A stretch of 64,000 nucleotides of DNA from Levilactobacillus mulengensis (GTDB lineage: Bacteria; Bacillota; Bacilli; Lactobacillales; Lactobacillaceae). Both the position numbers and the translations under genes were made by a program. Position 1 is the first letter of the stretch. Each line of letters opens with the position of its first letter. Positions 34,518 to 42,829 of this stretch are shown here, in pieces. The notes under the pieces are model-generated. The model was not told the origin of the DNA, searched no databases, and worked only from the letters and a program-made list of their open reading frames with translations. The DNA lies in the NCBI RefSeq assembly GCF_003946045.1, contig NZ_RHNW01000003.1, positions 248,001 to 312,000 on the forward strand, written 5' to 3'.

Positions 34518-35051
34518 TTAGCGAATGACAACCTTCATCCCAGCTGGCACATGACGATAGATCCAGTGGGCGTCGGCAACGCTTAGACGCACGCAGCCGT
34601 GACTGGCGCGTTTGCCTAGCTTGTGGGCCTCACTGATGACGTACTTGCCGTGCACGTTGACGGGAACGGAGTGGAACAGGTAGGTCCCCCAGTCCTTGAA
34701 GGACGTCCAGTAGTTGGCGCCTTCCTTAGAACTGGCGTTGTAGAAGTGCTTGCCGCGGTTTTGAATGTGAAAGGTGCCGGTCGGGGTTGGGGATGATTTC
34801 TTCCCAGTCGAACAGACCATAGTGTAGAGCACCCGGTGCTTGCTGGTCTTCACGTAGACGCGTTGCTTGGCGATGGCGACCTTGAGATAGGCGTGCTTAT
34901 ATTTCTTCAGATTGGGGTACGCCTTGCTCTCGGATGGCTGTTTCCAGCTGGGAGTGGTGCTGGCCGTGGCAGTAACCGCGTTGACCCCAACGCCACCCAG
35001 CAGACCCACGATGGTCAAGAGGGTCGTGATGATGATCTTTACACGTTTCAA
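34518..35051 (-). CDS. L,D-transpeptidase (YkuD domain)
   Basis: A 177-residue secreted enzyme with a signal peptide (residues 1-31, ending TAS). The YkuD domain covers about residues 55-177: YLKVAIAKQRVYVKT, TPTGTFHIQNRG and the catalytic SHGCVRLS with its Cys. It forms 3-3 crosslinks in peptidoglycan, or attaches other molecules to it. The start is TTG 35049-35051 with AAGGAGG 8 nt upstream. Monocistronic. Length is that of a minimal single-domain L,D-transpeptidase. Confidence 0.9.
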   Translation of the reverse strand: MKRVKIIITTLLTIVGLLGGVGVNAVTATASTTPSWKQPSESKAYPNLKKYKHAYLKVAIAKQRVYVKTSKHRVLYTMVCSTGKKSSPTPTGTFHIQNRGKHFYNASSKEGANYWTSFKDWGTYLFHSVPVNVHGKYVISEAHKLGKRASHGCVRLSVADAHWIYRHVPAGMKVVIR

Positions 35052-35209
35052 ATGGAATTCCTCCTTGTAGAATACATTATCATTCTATTAGGAGGTGACA
35101 AACCTGTCAATGCGACAAAATAAAAAGTCTGACAACTATTTTCGTGATGAATGGGTGAAAGAGTGATGGATAAGAGAAAATATAAATTAAAAAATAACGG
35201 TTAGAATAG

Positions 35210-35238
35210 TTTACTTTGATCGCCTTTTCCTGTATCTT
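35210..35238 (+). promoter_or_regulatory. putative promoter of toxI-toxN
   Basis: TTTACT (35210-35215), 17-bp spacer, TATCTT (35233-35238), directly before the repeat RNA. Confidence 0.5.
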
Positions 35239-35407
35239 AAGCAGTGAAGTATCGTTTAGCAGTAAACGATAAAAATGGTGAGTTGCTACCGTAAGTGCAA
35301 GCGATAAAAATGGTGAGTTGCTACCGTAAGTGCAAGCGATAAAAATGGTGATCCGCTACCGTAAGTGCGGCCGTTAAAAACGAGGCTGACTGTCAGTCTC
35401 GTTTTTT
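35239..35407 (+). ncRNA. toxI: ToxI/AntiQ-type antitoxin RNA (three 35-nt repeats)
   Basis: Three 35-nt tandem repeats begin at 35267, 35302 and 35337 (CGATAAAAATGGTGAGTTGC... and TACCGTAAGTGCAAG). Each can form TTGC/GCAA around a loop whose ACC can pair with the upstream GGT, an H-type pseudoknot as in ToxI RNAs. In the third unit the stem becomes CCGC/GCGG, a compensated change. A 5' hairpin (ATCGTTTA/TAAACGAT) precedes the array and a Rho-independent terminator ends it. In type III systems such RNA is cut by ToxN into single units, which bind and block the toxin. The A-run in each repeat is a likely cut site. Confidence 0.88.
35380..35407 (+). terminator. attenuating terminator between antitoxin RNA and toxin gene
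   Basis: ACGAGGCTGAC / GTCAGTCTCGT stem followed by T6, 31 bp before the toxin start. In type III systems this partial terminator sets excess of antitoxin RNA over toxin mRNA. Confidence 0.9.
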
Positions 35408-35437
35408 CTTTTTGTCATTCTTTTGGGGGAGATTGTC

Positions 35438-35935
35438 ATGATTTTAGTTTACATAGAGGATAGATATATAACTTATTTAAGGCAATTTGATCATCGAGTA
35501 TTGCTGAATAAGAGCCATAGACCATATATTGGTATTATTCTCAAAGCGGGAAAAATGAATTATTTTGCACCATTGGTAACCGCTAAGCCAGGAAAAAAGA
35601 TTAATAAACGATTGGCAATGAACATTTGGGATAACATAGAACAAGATCCGTTGCCACTGAGTTATTTGTCATTTAATAATATGATTCCAGTTATAGAAAG
35701 TGTTTGGCGGCCGGTTGATATGGCTGAGTTAGAGTGTGAAGACGTTCAGAAGTTTAAGCTTTTAATTAAAGAAATTAGTTATATTCGGCCGCGAGAATCA
35801 GACGTGTTGAAAAAAGCTGCGAGTGTTTATAATAAGCAAGCAGTAGTAGGGATACCGTTTTTTCACCAAATGTGTATTGATTTTAAACTTCTAGAAAGAA
35901 AATCGTTAGAATTCGGAATGCATAGAGATATTTAA
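35438..35935 (+). CDS. toxN: type III toxin, ToxN/AbiQ endoribonuclease
   Basis: A 165-residue protein of the ToxN/AbiQ family. Family features are YIEDRYITYLRQFDHRV at the N-terminus, RPYIGIILKAGKMNYFAPL (the conserved strand pair and the K/R-rich loop after it, with TAKPGKK carrying candidate catalytic residues), and YLSFNNMIPV in the middle. ToxN cuts cellular and phage RNA at A-rich sites and kills or halts the cell when antitoxin RNA is lost, giving abortive infection. ATG 35438 has GGGGGAG upstream. Context is canonical: promoter, tandem-repeat RNA, terminator, toxin. AT-richer than its neighbours, as expected for a mobile defence gene. Confidence 0.9.
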   Translation: MILVYIEDRYITYLRQFDHRVLLNKSHRPYIGIILKAGKMNYFAPLVTAKPGKKINKRLAMNIWDNIEQDPLPLSYLSFNNMIPVIESVWRPVDMAELECEDVQKFKLLIKEISYIRPRESDVLKKAASVYNKQAVVGIPFFHQMCIDFKLLERKSLEFGMHRDI

Positions 35936-35938
35936 ACA

Positions 35939-35978
35939 TGAAAAATGGGCTTGGGAAAATTCCTAAGTCCATTTTTTG
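35939..35978. terminator. bidirectional intrinsic terminator
   Basis: AAAATGGGCTTGGGAA / TTCCTAAGTCCATTTT stem with T-runs on both strands, between toxN and the convergent small peptide gene. Confidence 0.88.
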
Positions 35979-35995
35979 TATAAATCATTTTTATT

Positions 35996-36088
35996 TTACC
36001 CACGAAACATGAAAATCCCCCGAACAATCTCGGCACCAATCAAAACAATCATTGCGGACCAGGTTAATAATGTGGCTAAGCTCCCCAT
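35996..36088 (-). CDS. 30-aa membrane peptide
   Basis: A single-helix peptide, MGSLATLLTWSAMIVLIGAE followed by IVRGIFMFRG. Expression signals are complete: promoter TTGTCA-17-TACAAT at 36153-36125, a full AAGGAGG RBS and a shared terminator. The hydrophobic core with a positively charged end resembles small membrane toxins of type I systems or regulatory micropeptides, but I recognise no family and see no clear antisense RNA. It is convergent with toxN. Confidence 0.7.
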   Translation of the reverse strand: MGSLATLLTWSAMIVLIGAEIVRGIFMFRG

Positions 36089-36124
36089 AATGTTGACCTC
36101 CTTGTGCACGTTTTAACTAATTTC

Positions 36125-36153
36125 ATTGTACGCCGAAGCGGTAAAACTGACAA
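36125..36153 (-). promoter_or_regulatory. promoter of the 30-aa peptide gene
   Basis: Minus strand TTGTCA (36153-36148), 17-bp spacer, TACAAT (36130-36125). Confidence 0.75.
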
Positions 36154-36240
36154 TGGGTACGCTTACATTTTCTCAAACATCTGAACGGATAGTCGAAACC
36201 CATTCGGAAAGAACGCGCATTTAGAAAAATCAGTGATTCA

Positions 36241-36426
36241 GGTAAGTGACCAGAGGTGGGCCAAAGTGACCAGCTGTGTCGATGGTCTTAGCTGAGTGTT
36301 TTTCTCAGCTTAGCCCATGGGACGACCTTTGAGACCGTACTTTGGCTCAAAGTCGAGGTGGAAGCCCGCCCCTAAGGCTGGAACCGACCCCACAGCAGGG
36401 CACTTTGAGCCCACCGCCGGGAACGG
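36241..36426 (-). repeat. type B repeat (no closing stem)
   Basis: Minus-strand body from the CGTTCCCGGCGG start to GTCACTTACC. Starts 9 bp after the deacetylase stop, same orientation. Central hairpin AGCTGAG/CTCAGCT. Closing-stem strands and tail are lacking. Confidence 0.85.
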
Positions 36427-36434
36427 AAAGTTTT

Positions 36435-37289
36435 CTAAGAGTTCGTGACCCGAATCAGATCAGCGAACGTGGCCGTCGTCATGCCCGGCGTGATCCGCAG
36501 TCGTGATAGGTTGTAGCGACCCTCGGACATCTGGGCGAATCCCTCCTGGGTGGTCAGCGCAAGCTTATAGCCTGCCTGCTTAGCCAAACGGTGCGTCGTC
36601 TTGTTGGCGCGACCAGCCGGGTAACACAGCATCTGCGTATTCTGATTGAGCTCACGGTCGAGCCAGCGCTTGGAATTTACCAGCTCCTGCCGCTGTTGCG
36701 CGGTTGACAGGGCGTTCAGGTTCAGGTGTTGAACCGTGTGGCTGGCAAAGTCCACGCGGCCGGTCGTCTTGAGCGCCTTCATTTGCGCCAGGGACAGGTG
36801 GTTGGCCTTGTGGGTGAAGCCCGTGATGGCGTTGATGGTCACGTGTTGATGGTACTTTTTCAACGTCGGCAAAATTTTCTGATTGTCCTTGTAGGCGTCG
36901 TCCAGCGTGATCCAGACGACCTTTTTTTGCGGCACGGTATTCGTGGTCAACGCGCGAATGGCCTGGGCCGTGGTCAGCGTTTCGTAGTGGTGCTTTTCCA
37001 AATAGGTCAGCTCCGCCACGACCTGTTTCTTGGGCACCCGCAGCTGGTTGCCGGTCGCCACGCTATGGTACATCAGGATCGGCAATTTCAAGGGATGCTT
37101 GAGCTTGAGGCAGGGCGCAGGCTTTTTTGCCGTGACCTCGGTTGCGGAAACATCTTCCTGGGGCACCCGGTTGTGCGTCGCCGGGGCCGTTTGAACGTTT
37201 GTCTTGCGGAGCTGGGTGAGCGTGACCGTCCCCAAAATTACGGCCACTAGCGCCAGACAGCTCCCCAACAGCCACCATTTCTTTTTCAT
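36435..37289 (-). CDS. polysaccharide deacetylase (NodB domain)
   Basis: A 284-residue protein with an N-terminal signal anchor (about residues 6-28). The NodB domain follows: LPILMYHSVA, WITLDDAYKDN (equivalent of the TFDDG metal-binding motif, here LDDA), FASHTVQHLNLN (SHTxxH metal ligands) and CYPAGRANK. Such enzymes remove N-acetyl groups from extracellular or wall polysaccharides. ATG 37287-37289 has GGGGG upstream. Monocistronic on the minus strand. The LDDA variation is seen in divergent family members. Confidence 0.87.
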   Translation of the reverse strand: MKKKWWLLGSCLALVAVILGTVTLTQLRKTNVQTAPATHNRVPQEDVSATEVTAKKPAPCLKLKHPLKLPILMYHSVATGNQLRVPKKQVVAELTYLEKHHYETLTTAQAIRALTTNTVPQKKVVWITLDDAYKDNQKILPTLKKYHQHVTINAITGFTHKANHLSLAQMKALKTTGRVDFASHTVQHLNLNALSTAQQRQELVNSKRWLDRELNQNTQMLCYPAGRANKTTHRLAKQAGYKLALTTQEGFAQMSEGRYNLSRLRITPGMTTATFADLIRVTNS

Positions 37290-37352
37290 CAGTGATTCCC
37301 CCAAAAGTCTAGTCTTACCTCTATTATAAATAGTTTAATGAAAAAATCTGGC

Positions 37353-38177
37353 CTAATCAGCCCGTTGGCTCAATCGCCGGTAATAATCGATGGAGTCCGG
37401 TGGCAGGTTCAACGCCGCGGTGACCTCTCTGTCGGTCTTTTGCGGGTGGCGGCGGAGATAGTTAACTAAGTAACCTTGATAGAGGACGGTGGGGCTGAGG
37501 GCAAAGCCAATGACCGCTTCGTCCGGTTTCAAATACTTGTGGAGACCGGGCAACGTCAAATGCGGGTCGGCCGCGGCCCGTTGCTTGAGAAACCAGTCAT
37601 CGCAAAGAAATCGCTGTTGGAGTGGGTCGATGAAGTCCCGAAAGGTCTTGAGAAAGGGCTGCACGGCGGCTGGCCAATCGTGGGTATCAATTTTCTCCGT
37701 CACGCCGGGCTTGAGAAAGCTTTGCACGGGATAGCCCTGCGACACCAGCAGAAGGGTCAGGCGCGTGTAAATGTGGAGCCGCTCATCGGCGAGGTAGTCG
37801 GTCAGATCGTCGACCCAGCGGTAATTGACCGGTTGCGGCGCCTGCTTGGGCTTGCTTTTAAGGTCGAGCGTCGGCAGGTAGGGCGTCCAGCGGTGCGAGA
37901 ACAAAAATTTGAAATAGATGTTCAGGTGAGACAACACCTTGTTGTAGGTCTGATTCTGAATCTGGCGGGCGGTGAGCAACATGCTGAGGTACTGCTCGAC
38001 GTCCTGCGTTTGCAGGTCACGCACGCGGTGGGTCTTCTGATAAGTTGGGTTGAAATTCTCTAAGTAATGGAAGAAATCCTTCAGCGTGGTCGTGTACTCG
38101 TCGCGCGTGGCTTCGGCCATGGCCCGGTCGGTTAATAACCGGTTGAAGGCATCTTGGTAGGGGTATTCTTGCGGCAT
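37353..38177 (-). CDS. tyrosine recombinase-like protein lacking catalytic residues
   Basis: A 274-residue protein. The N-terminal SAM-like DNA-binding domain of tyrosine recombinases covers about residues 1-105 (TRDEYTTTLKDFFHYLENFN, then LQTQDVEQYLSML and TYNKVLSHLNIYFKFL). The C-terminal half has the family length, but the first catalytic Arg box reads LLVSQGYPVQSFL instead of TGLRxSEL, no HxxR box is seen, and the C-terminal YYRRLSQ is not in the usual LGH...Y context. It is probably a DNA-binding relative of XerC/XerD without recombinase activity. Repeat elements lie beside its start. Confidence 0.75.
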   Translation of the reverse strand: MPQEYPYQDAFNRLLTDRAMAEATRDEYTTTLKDFFHYLENFNPTYQKTHRVRDLQTQDVEQYLSMLLTARQIQNQTYNKVLSHLNIYFKFLFSHRWTPYLPTLDLKSKPKQAPQPVNYRWVDDLTDYLADERLHIYTRLTLLLVSQGYPVQSFLKPGVTEKIDTHDWPAAVQPFLKTFRDFIDPLQQRFLCDDWFLKQRAAADPHLTLPGLHKYLKPDEAVIGFALSPTVLYQGYLVNYLRRHPQKTDREVTAALNLPPDSIDYYRRLSQRAD

Positions 38178-38220
38178 CCAACCGCCTCACTTTCTTTAAA
38201 AATAAATTGGGTTGTGATTG

Positions 38221-38405
38221 CGTTCCCGGCGGCGGGCTCAAACCGGCCTGCTATGGGGTCGACTCCAGCCCAAGGGCAGGCTTCCGTCTCAACTTTGAGC
38301 CTGAGGGGCGGTCTCAAAGGTTGCCCGTGGGCTAGGCTGGCACAGAACGCCAGCCAAGACCACCGACACAGCTGGCCAGTTTGGCCCGCCTCTGGTCACT
38401 CACAG
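38221..38405 (+). repeat. type B repeat, first of a tandem pair
   Basis: Body with central hairpin GGCTGGC/GCCAGCC (38335-38341, 38349-38355). Lies 44 bp upstream of the divergent recombinase-like gene and points away. No closing stem. Confidence 0.82.
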
Positions 38406-38467
38406 CCGCGTTAATTTTGAAAGACGTAGTCGTGGGTGGCGGTGTGTTGGTGGTTGGGTGGTTAAAT

Positions 38468-38647
38468 TTCACCGGCGGGTTCGAACCGACCAACTATGGG
38501 GTCGCTTCCAGCCTGAGGAGCGGGTTTTCAGCTCGACTTTGAGCCGAAGGGCGGTCTCAAAGGTTGCCCCGTGGGCTAGGCTGGCACGGAACGCCAGCCA
38601 AGGCCACCGACACAGCCGGGCAACTTGATCCGCCTCTGGTCACTCAC
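38468..38647 (+). repeat. type B repeat, second of a tandem pair
   Basis: Same orientation and almost the same sequence as the preceding copy, about 245 bp further on; central hairpin GGCTGGC/GCCAGCC. Confidence 0.82.
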
Positions 38648-38798
38648 GTTGTGTTAATTTTAAAGGCGTGGTCATGGGTGGCAGGTGTGTTGGCGGTTGG
38701 GTGGTCAAACTTCGACCGCCGGCTAAAAAATAATTACGTTAACTTAAGTATACCATTTAGCAGCTAACTACCCGTGGATTGACGCTTTTGACCCAATA

Positions 38799-38833
38799 GA
38801 AAGGGCCCGCCCAAATTTACCGGCGTGCCCTAA
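38799..38833 (-). terminator. weak intrinsic terminator
   Basis: Minus strand GGGCACGCC...GGGCGGGCCC followed by a short T-run, downstream of adenosine deaminase. Confidence 0.45.
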
Positions 38834-38853
38834 TCATTTCATATCGTTAACAC

Positions 38854-39891
38854 CTAAGCCGTAACGGTTTCTGCCGCCCGGACCTTGGCGCGGAGCTGTT
38901 CCTTTTGGTCTTCGGGGATGAAGGCGCCGTCGATGGCGTTTAGCGTGAGCCGTTCCAGTAGGGACCAGTTCAGGCCAAATTGCTCATGCATCTTCATGAC
39001 TTCGCTCGTCAGCGTGACATCGGAGACGGTGCGGTCGTCGGTGTTCAAGGTGACCTTCAAGCCGGCACTGAGGAACTCTGCCAGTGGGAAGTTTTCGTAG
39101 CCGTCGATGGCCTTGGTCTGCACGTTGCTGGATGGGCACATTTCAATCGTGGCGCCCGCGCGCTTGGCCTGTTCGATGGTGGCTGGGAAGCCGCTCATGT
39201 GGACGCCGTGACCGATGCGCTTGGCGCCTAGCGTTAAGGAGACCGCCACGTTGTCGACGGGTCCCGCTTCGCCAGCGTGTAGCGTAAATGGCAAGCCCGT
39301 TTTGAGGCCGGCCTTGACTGCGGGGGCGATTTCCAAAGCGGGGTGATTGAATTCATCGCCGGCAAAGTCTAAGCCGACCACGCCCTGATCCTTGAATTTC
39401 GCCGCCGTCTGGAAGACGTCGATGCATTCGTCGAGTGGGCGATCACGCATGGCACAAACGATGGCGTTGACGGGGATGCCGAAATGTTTGGTGCCGGCAT
39501 GCAGGCCGTCCAGTAAGGCCGCAATGACTTCCTCGACGGAAAGTCCCTTGGCCGTGGAAATTTGTGGGGCGAACCGGGCTTCTAAGTAGATGAGACCGTC
39601 TTTGGCGGCCGTTTCGACCATGTCGTAGCCGGCAATCTTCAGTTGTTCCGGCGTCTGCATCAGGTCGGTCACGATTTGAAATCGTTTCAGGTATTGGATG
39701 AGGCTGTCCGTTTCCAAGGGTGCCGTGGTCAAATCGTAAAGCGCGGCATCGTCGGCGGGCAGTTCGGCCCCGGTGACAGCGGCCATCTTCCGCAGGGCGG
39801 ACAGAGAGAGTGAGCCATCGAGGTGGCAGTGCAATTCAACCTTGGGGTATTGTTGGACATTTTCTTTAGTAAAAGGTTTGACGTGGGACAT
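38854..39891 (-). CDS. add: adenosine deaminase
   Basis: A 345-residue TIM-barrel zinc enzyme that converts adenosine to inosine in purine salvage. Zinc ligands are in ELHCHLDGS (near residue 20) and in TLHAGEAG (near 205). The catalytic Glu/His segment is KRIGHGVHM, and the second metal Asp region is TLNTDDRTVS. CPSSNVQTKA is also typical. RBS GGAGGAG 8 nt before ATG 39889-39891. Length matches bacterial Add. Single gene. A type A repeat 66 bp upstream points away. Confidence 0.95.
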   Translation of the reverse strand: MSHVKPFTKENVQQYPKVELHCHLDGSLSLSALRKMAAVTGAELPADDAALYDLTTAPLETDSLIQYLKRFQIVTDLMQTPEQLKIAGYDMVETAAKDGLIYLEARFAPQISTAKGLSVEEVIAALLDGLHAGTKHFGIPVNAIVCAMRDRPLDECIDVFQTAAKFKDQGVVGLDFAGDEFNHPALEIAPAVKAGLKTGLPFTLHAGEAGPVDNVAVSLTLGAKRIGHGVHMSGFPATIEQAKRAGATIEMCPSSNVQTKAIDGYENFPLAEFLSAGLKVTLNTDDRTVSDVTLTSEVMKMHEQFGLNWSLLERLTLNAIDGAFIPEDQKEQLRAKVRAAETVTA

Positions 39892-39956
39892 TGCTGAACT
39901 CCTCCTTCAATATGTAGCGTGTTGCGCCATTCTGGGCTGAACCTTGGCGTTGGTTG

Positions 39957-40148
39957 GCGCCTTACCGGGCGGAAAAAATGAGATCGGAACGCTGTGGGCA
40001 GGACCGCCCAGAGCCAAAGGGCGGTCTCTGGACTCGCTTTGAACCGCCAAGACCGCGTTTCAAAGTCGCCATTTACGCTGCTAGCGCACCGTAAATCCCA
40101 CGGCTGGACTCGTTTTTTCCGCCCTCACGGCTAACACTGGTTTAGCCC
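39957..40148 (+). repeat. type A repeat, copy 5
   Basis: Complete element. Closing stem GGGCGGAAAAAATGAG / CTCGTTTTTTCCGCCC. Second hairpin GAA-C-CGC/GCG-T-TTC; third ATTTACG/CGTAAAT; tail GGCTAACACTGGTTTAGCC. Confidence 0.87.
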
Positions 40149-40636
40149 AGATGGCGTGTGGCTGATTGTTTTTAGTCAGTATCAAGTAAAATTTCAGCCA
40201 ATAGCTTCCTTCCAGTATACCATGTAAGCGTTTAACTATCAGGGAAAATCTGGTCATCTTTGACTGATTCGTGAGGACGACTGTGGGTTCTTCTCAAAAA
40301 ATCGTCAGTATTTGGCGCTAGTTTGCGGGCGGCCTGGACCGGTTGTTTCGCTGACTTAATTAATCCCCGCATCAACCAAAATAATTTTTGCGAGTGGCCG
40401 ATGGCTGGGGTTCCCGTGACCGTTGGCTTGGGGACTGGGCTGACTTCCCCGCTGAATGATTAAGGGGTGCTATTTATTGGGTTTCGTGCTAGTATTTAGG
40501 CTTACCCAACTGTTTTGAGAACTCTTGGTTTGCGATTCTTGCGGGTGAGTTGACTGCTTTAACGCTAGCAACTTTACCCGTGAAAATGCTGATTAAGATG
40601 TCAAATTTTACATTTTTTTTAAATGGCGCAAAACCA
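40149..40636. other. intergenic region without a recognised gene
   Basis: No RBS-led frame of protein-like composition on either strand. Some short inverted repeats, none with a terminator-like T-run. Confidence 0.45.
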
Positions 40637-40665
40637 TTGTTTCCGCGGGGTAAACATTATATGAT
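40637..40665 (+). promoter_or_regulatory. promoter of the O-acetyltransferase gene
   Basis: TTGTTT (40637-40642), 17-bp spacer, TATGAT (40660-40665). It predicts a leader of about 205 nt before the ATG. Confidence 0.6.
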
Positions 40666-40876
40666 TAGTTTAATCAAAAAGGCTAATTTGGCGGGATGTT
40701 GACCGCCGATTCGGCCAGCTTGGCCAGCTGTTAGTTTGTTTGGCAAAGTAAATCACCATAAAATAAATCAATATCATAAATAACATTAGCAACTTAAACA
40801 ACTTGGCGTACCACCATTCGGGGGAGTATGACCAGTCTTGGCAGTTACTGGTTTCAAAAGAGAAGGAGCAATTAAA

Positions 40877-42820
40877 ATGGATCAATCTTACACGCGGCTT
40901 ACGCGGGAGCTTATCCGCAACCGGCGCGCGGGCAAGCGGCGTTACATAACCGGATTCGACGGGATTCGGACACTAGCCGTTTTGGGGGTCATCATCTATC
41001 ACCTGGCGCCATCGACGCTACAGGGGGGCTACTTAGGGGTTCCCATTTTCTTCGTAGTTTCTGGCTATTTAATTACTTATTTACTGATTCAGGAATGGGA
41101 TTCAACCCACAGCATTGATATTTTAGGCTTTTACGGACGCCGGCTAAAACGGCTGTATCCCGCGTTAGTCACGATGTTACTGGGAACCACCGCCTATATC
41201 ACGCTGTTCCAGCGGAGCCTGCTGGCCAATATTCGGGGGACCGTGCTGACCAACATGATCTACGGGTATAACTGGTTTGAAATTAAACACGGCCAGTCCT
41301 ACTTCGACCGGTTCAGCGGCGAGTCGCCGTTCACCCATCTGTGGTCGCTGTCCATTGAAGGCCAATTCTATTTGATTTGGCCGTTCGTGGTGCTGGGACT
41401 TCTCTGGTTCCTGCGTAAACGGGCACGAGCAGCCGCCATTCTGTTTGGCATTGCCATCTGTTCAGCAATCGCGATGGCGGTGCTGTACGATCCTGCCAAC
41501 ACCAACCGGGTTTACTACGGGACGGACACGCGGATGTTTGCGATTCTGGTCGGGACCGCCATGGCCTTTCTGTGGCCAGCGCACAAGCTTAATGAAAATG
41601 TGACGACCGCCCACCGGGTCATTTTAGATGTGGCCGGGGGCCTGTCCTTACTGACTTTAGTTTACATGTTCTTTACCATGAACGGCCAAGCGGCTAGCAC
41701 GTACCGGGGCGGCATGTTCTGGTTCACGGTGCTGTCCGGCATCCTGGTCGGGACGGTCGCTCATCCCGGCAGTGATTTGAACCGGGTGCTGACCAACCGC
41801 GCGTTCAGCTACATTGGCCAACGAAGCTACGGCATTTACCTGTACCAATTTCCCGTGATGATTTTCTACGAATCACGGATCAACATTGGGAATCATCCGC
41901 TGTTAAACTCGCTGATTGAAGTGGCCCTGATCATGCTGGTCACCGAGATCAGTTACCGCTGGATCGAAAATCCCATGCGGCACTACCACTACGGGCAAAT
42001 CACCAATGATGTGGCGACTTACCTGCAACAGCCACGGGCGCACCGACTGGTCAACAGCCTGGGCGTCGTGGCGGCCTTACTGTTTGGCCTAACGGCGGTC
42101 GGCTTTGTCCAACAGCCAGCCGCAGCCAAGCCAACGGCCCTGCAACAGACGATTACGCAACGGTCCGCCGCTGCCAAGAAGAAGAACGAGGCGGCGGCCA
42201 AGAAGCAGAAGGCCTTAGCCAAGGCAGCTTCCAAACGTAAGCACGAAAAGGCCGTGGCGTTCTCCAAGATGTCCAAGGCCAACCAGAAGACGGCGAAGTA
42301 CTACTTCTTAACGGCCGATGAGTTGATGACCAGTAAGCAAACGCCATTGACGGCGGTCGGGGATTCCGTGTTGCTGGATGACTCCGGTGACCTGCAGAAG
42401 GTCTTCCCCGGTGCCATCGTTGACGGGGCTGTGGGGCGTCAGGCCGATGCCATGCCAGGTATCATTAGCAGCTTGTCGCAACGGGGTCAGCTCGCCAAGA
42501 ACGTGCTGGTCAACATTGGGACGAACGGGTACGTGACGCCAGCCCAGGCTGACCAAATCGTCCACGCCATTGGCCCGAACCGCCAAATTTTCTGGGTCAC
42601 AGCCCACGTGCCAACGCGTGAATGGCAGAACTCCGTAAACAACCGGATCAACAAGACGGCGGACAAGTACAAGAACGTTCACGTGATTGACTGGTACACG
42701 ACGGCGAAGGACCACAGTAGTTGGTTCGTTAGCGACCACGTGCACCCGAACGACCATGGGAATCGCTACTACACCTCCCTCATCGCCAAGACCATCACCA
42801 AGGTCACTAACGCCAAATAG
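40877..42820 (+). CDS. oatA: peptidoglycan O-acetyltransferase (OatA-like, AT3-SGNH)
   Basis: A 647-residue two-domain enzyme. Residues about 25-400 form the acyltransferase-3 membrane domain with ten or more helices (start: RYITGFDGIRTLAVLGVIIY, then YLGVPIFFVVSGYLIT). A Lys/Ala-rich linker (about 415-470) leads to an extracellular SGNH domain with the GDSVLLDD Ser nucleophile, GAVGRQ (Gly block), NIGTNG (Asn block) and SDHVHPNDHG (Asp-His). It moves acetyl groups across the membrane onto wall muramic acid, conferring lysozyme resistance. ATG 40877 has GAAGGAG upstream. A type A repeat starts 9 bp after the stop. Confidence 0.92.
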   Translation: MDQSYTRLTRELIRNRRAGKRRYITGFDGIRTLAVLGVIIYHLAPSTLQGGYLGVPIFFVVSGYLITYLLIQEWDSTHSIDILGFYGRRLKRLYPALVTMLLGTTAYITLFQRSLLANIRGTVLTNMIYGYNWFEIKHGQSYFDRFSGESPFTHLWSLSIEGQFYLIWPFVVLGLLWFLRKRARAAAILFGIAICSAIAMAVLYDPANTNRVYYGTDTRMFAILVGTAMAFLWPAHKLNENVTTAHRVILDVAGGLSLLTLVYMFFTMNGQAASTYRGGMFWFTVLSGILVGTVAHPGSDLNRVLTNRAFSYIGQRSYGIYLYQFPVMIFYESRINIGNHPLLNSLIEVALIMLVTEISYRWIENPMRHYHYGQITNDVATYLQQPRAHRLVNSLGVVAALLFGLTAVGFVQQPAAAKPTALQQTITQRSAAAKKKNEAAAKKQKALAKAASKRKHEKAVAFSKMSKANQKTAKYYFLTADELMTSKQTPLTAVGDSVLLDDSGDLQKVFPGAIVDGAVGRQADAMPGIISSLSQRGQLAKNVLVNIGTNGYVTPAQADQIVHAIGPNRQIFWVTAHVPTREWQNSVNNRINKTADKYKNVHVIDWYTTAKDHSSWFVSDHVHPNDHGNRYYTSLIAKTITKVTNAK

Positions 42821-42829
42821 TCTCTGGCA

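Noticed and set aside
35267..35371. The three 35-nt tandem repeats as a CRISPR or plasmid iteron array
   Set aside because: Units are directly adjacent without spacers and followed by a terminator and a ToxN-like gene, which fits a type III antitoxin.
40670..40885. 71-codon minus-strand frame with a hydrophobic stretch
   Set aside because: No RBS, overlaps the oatA leader and start, and hydrophobicity comes from an AT-rich leader.
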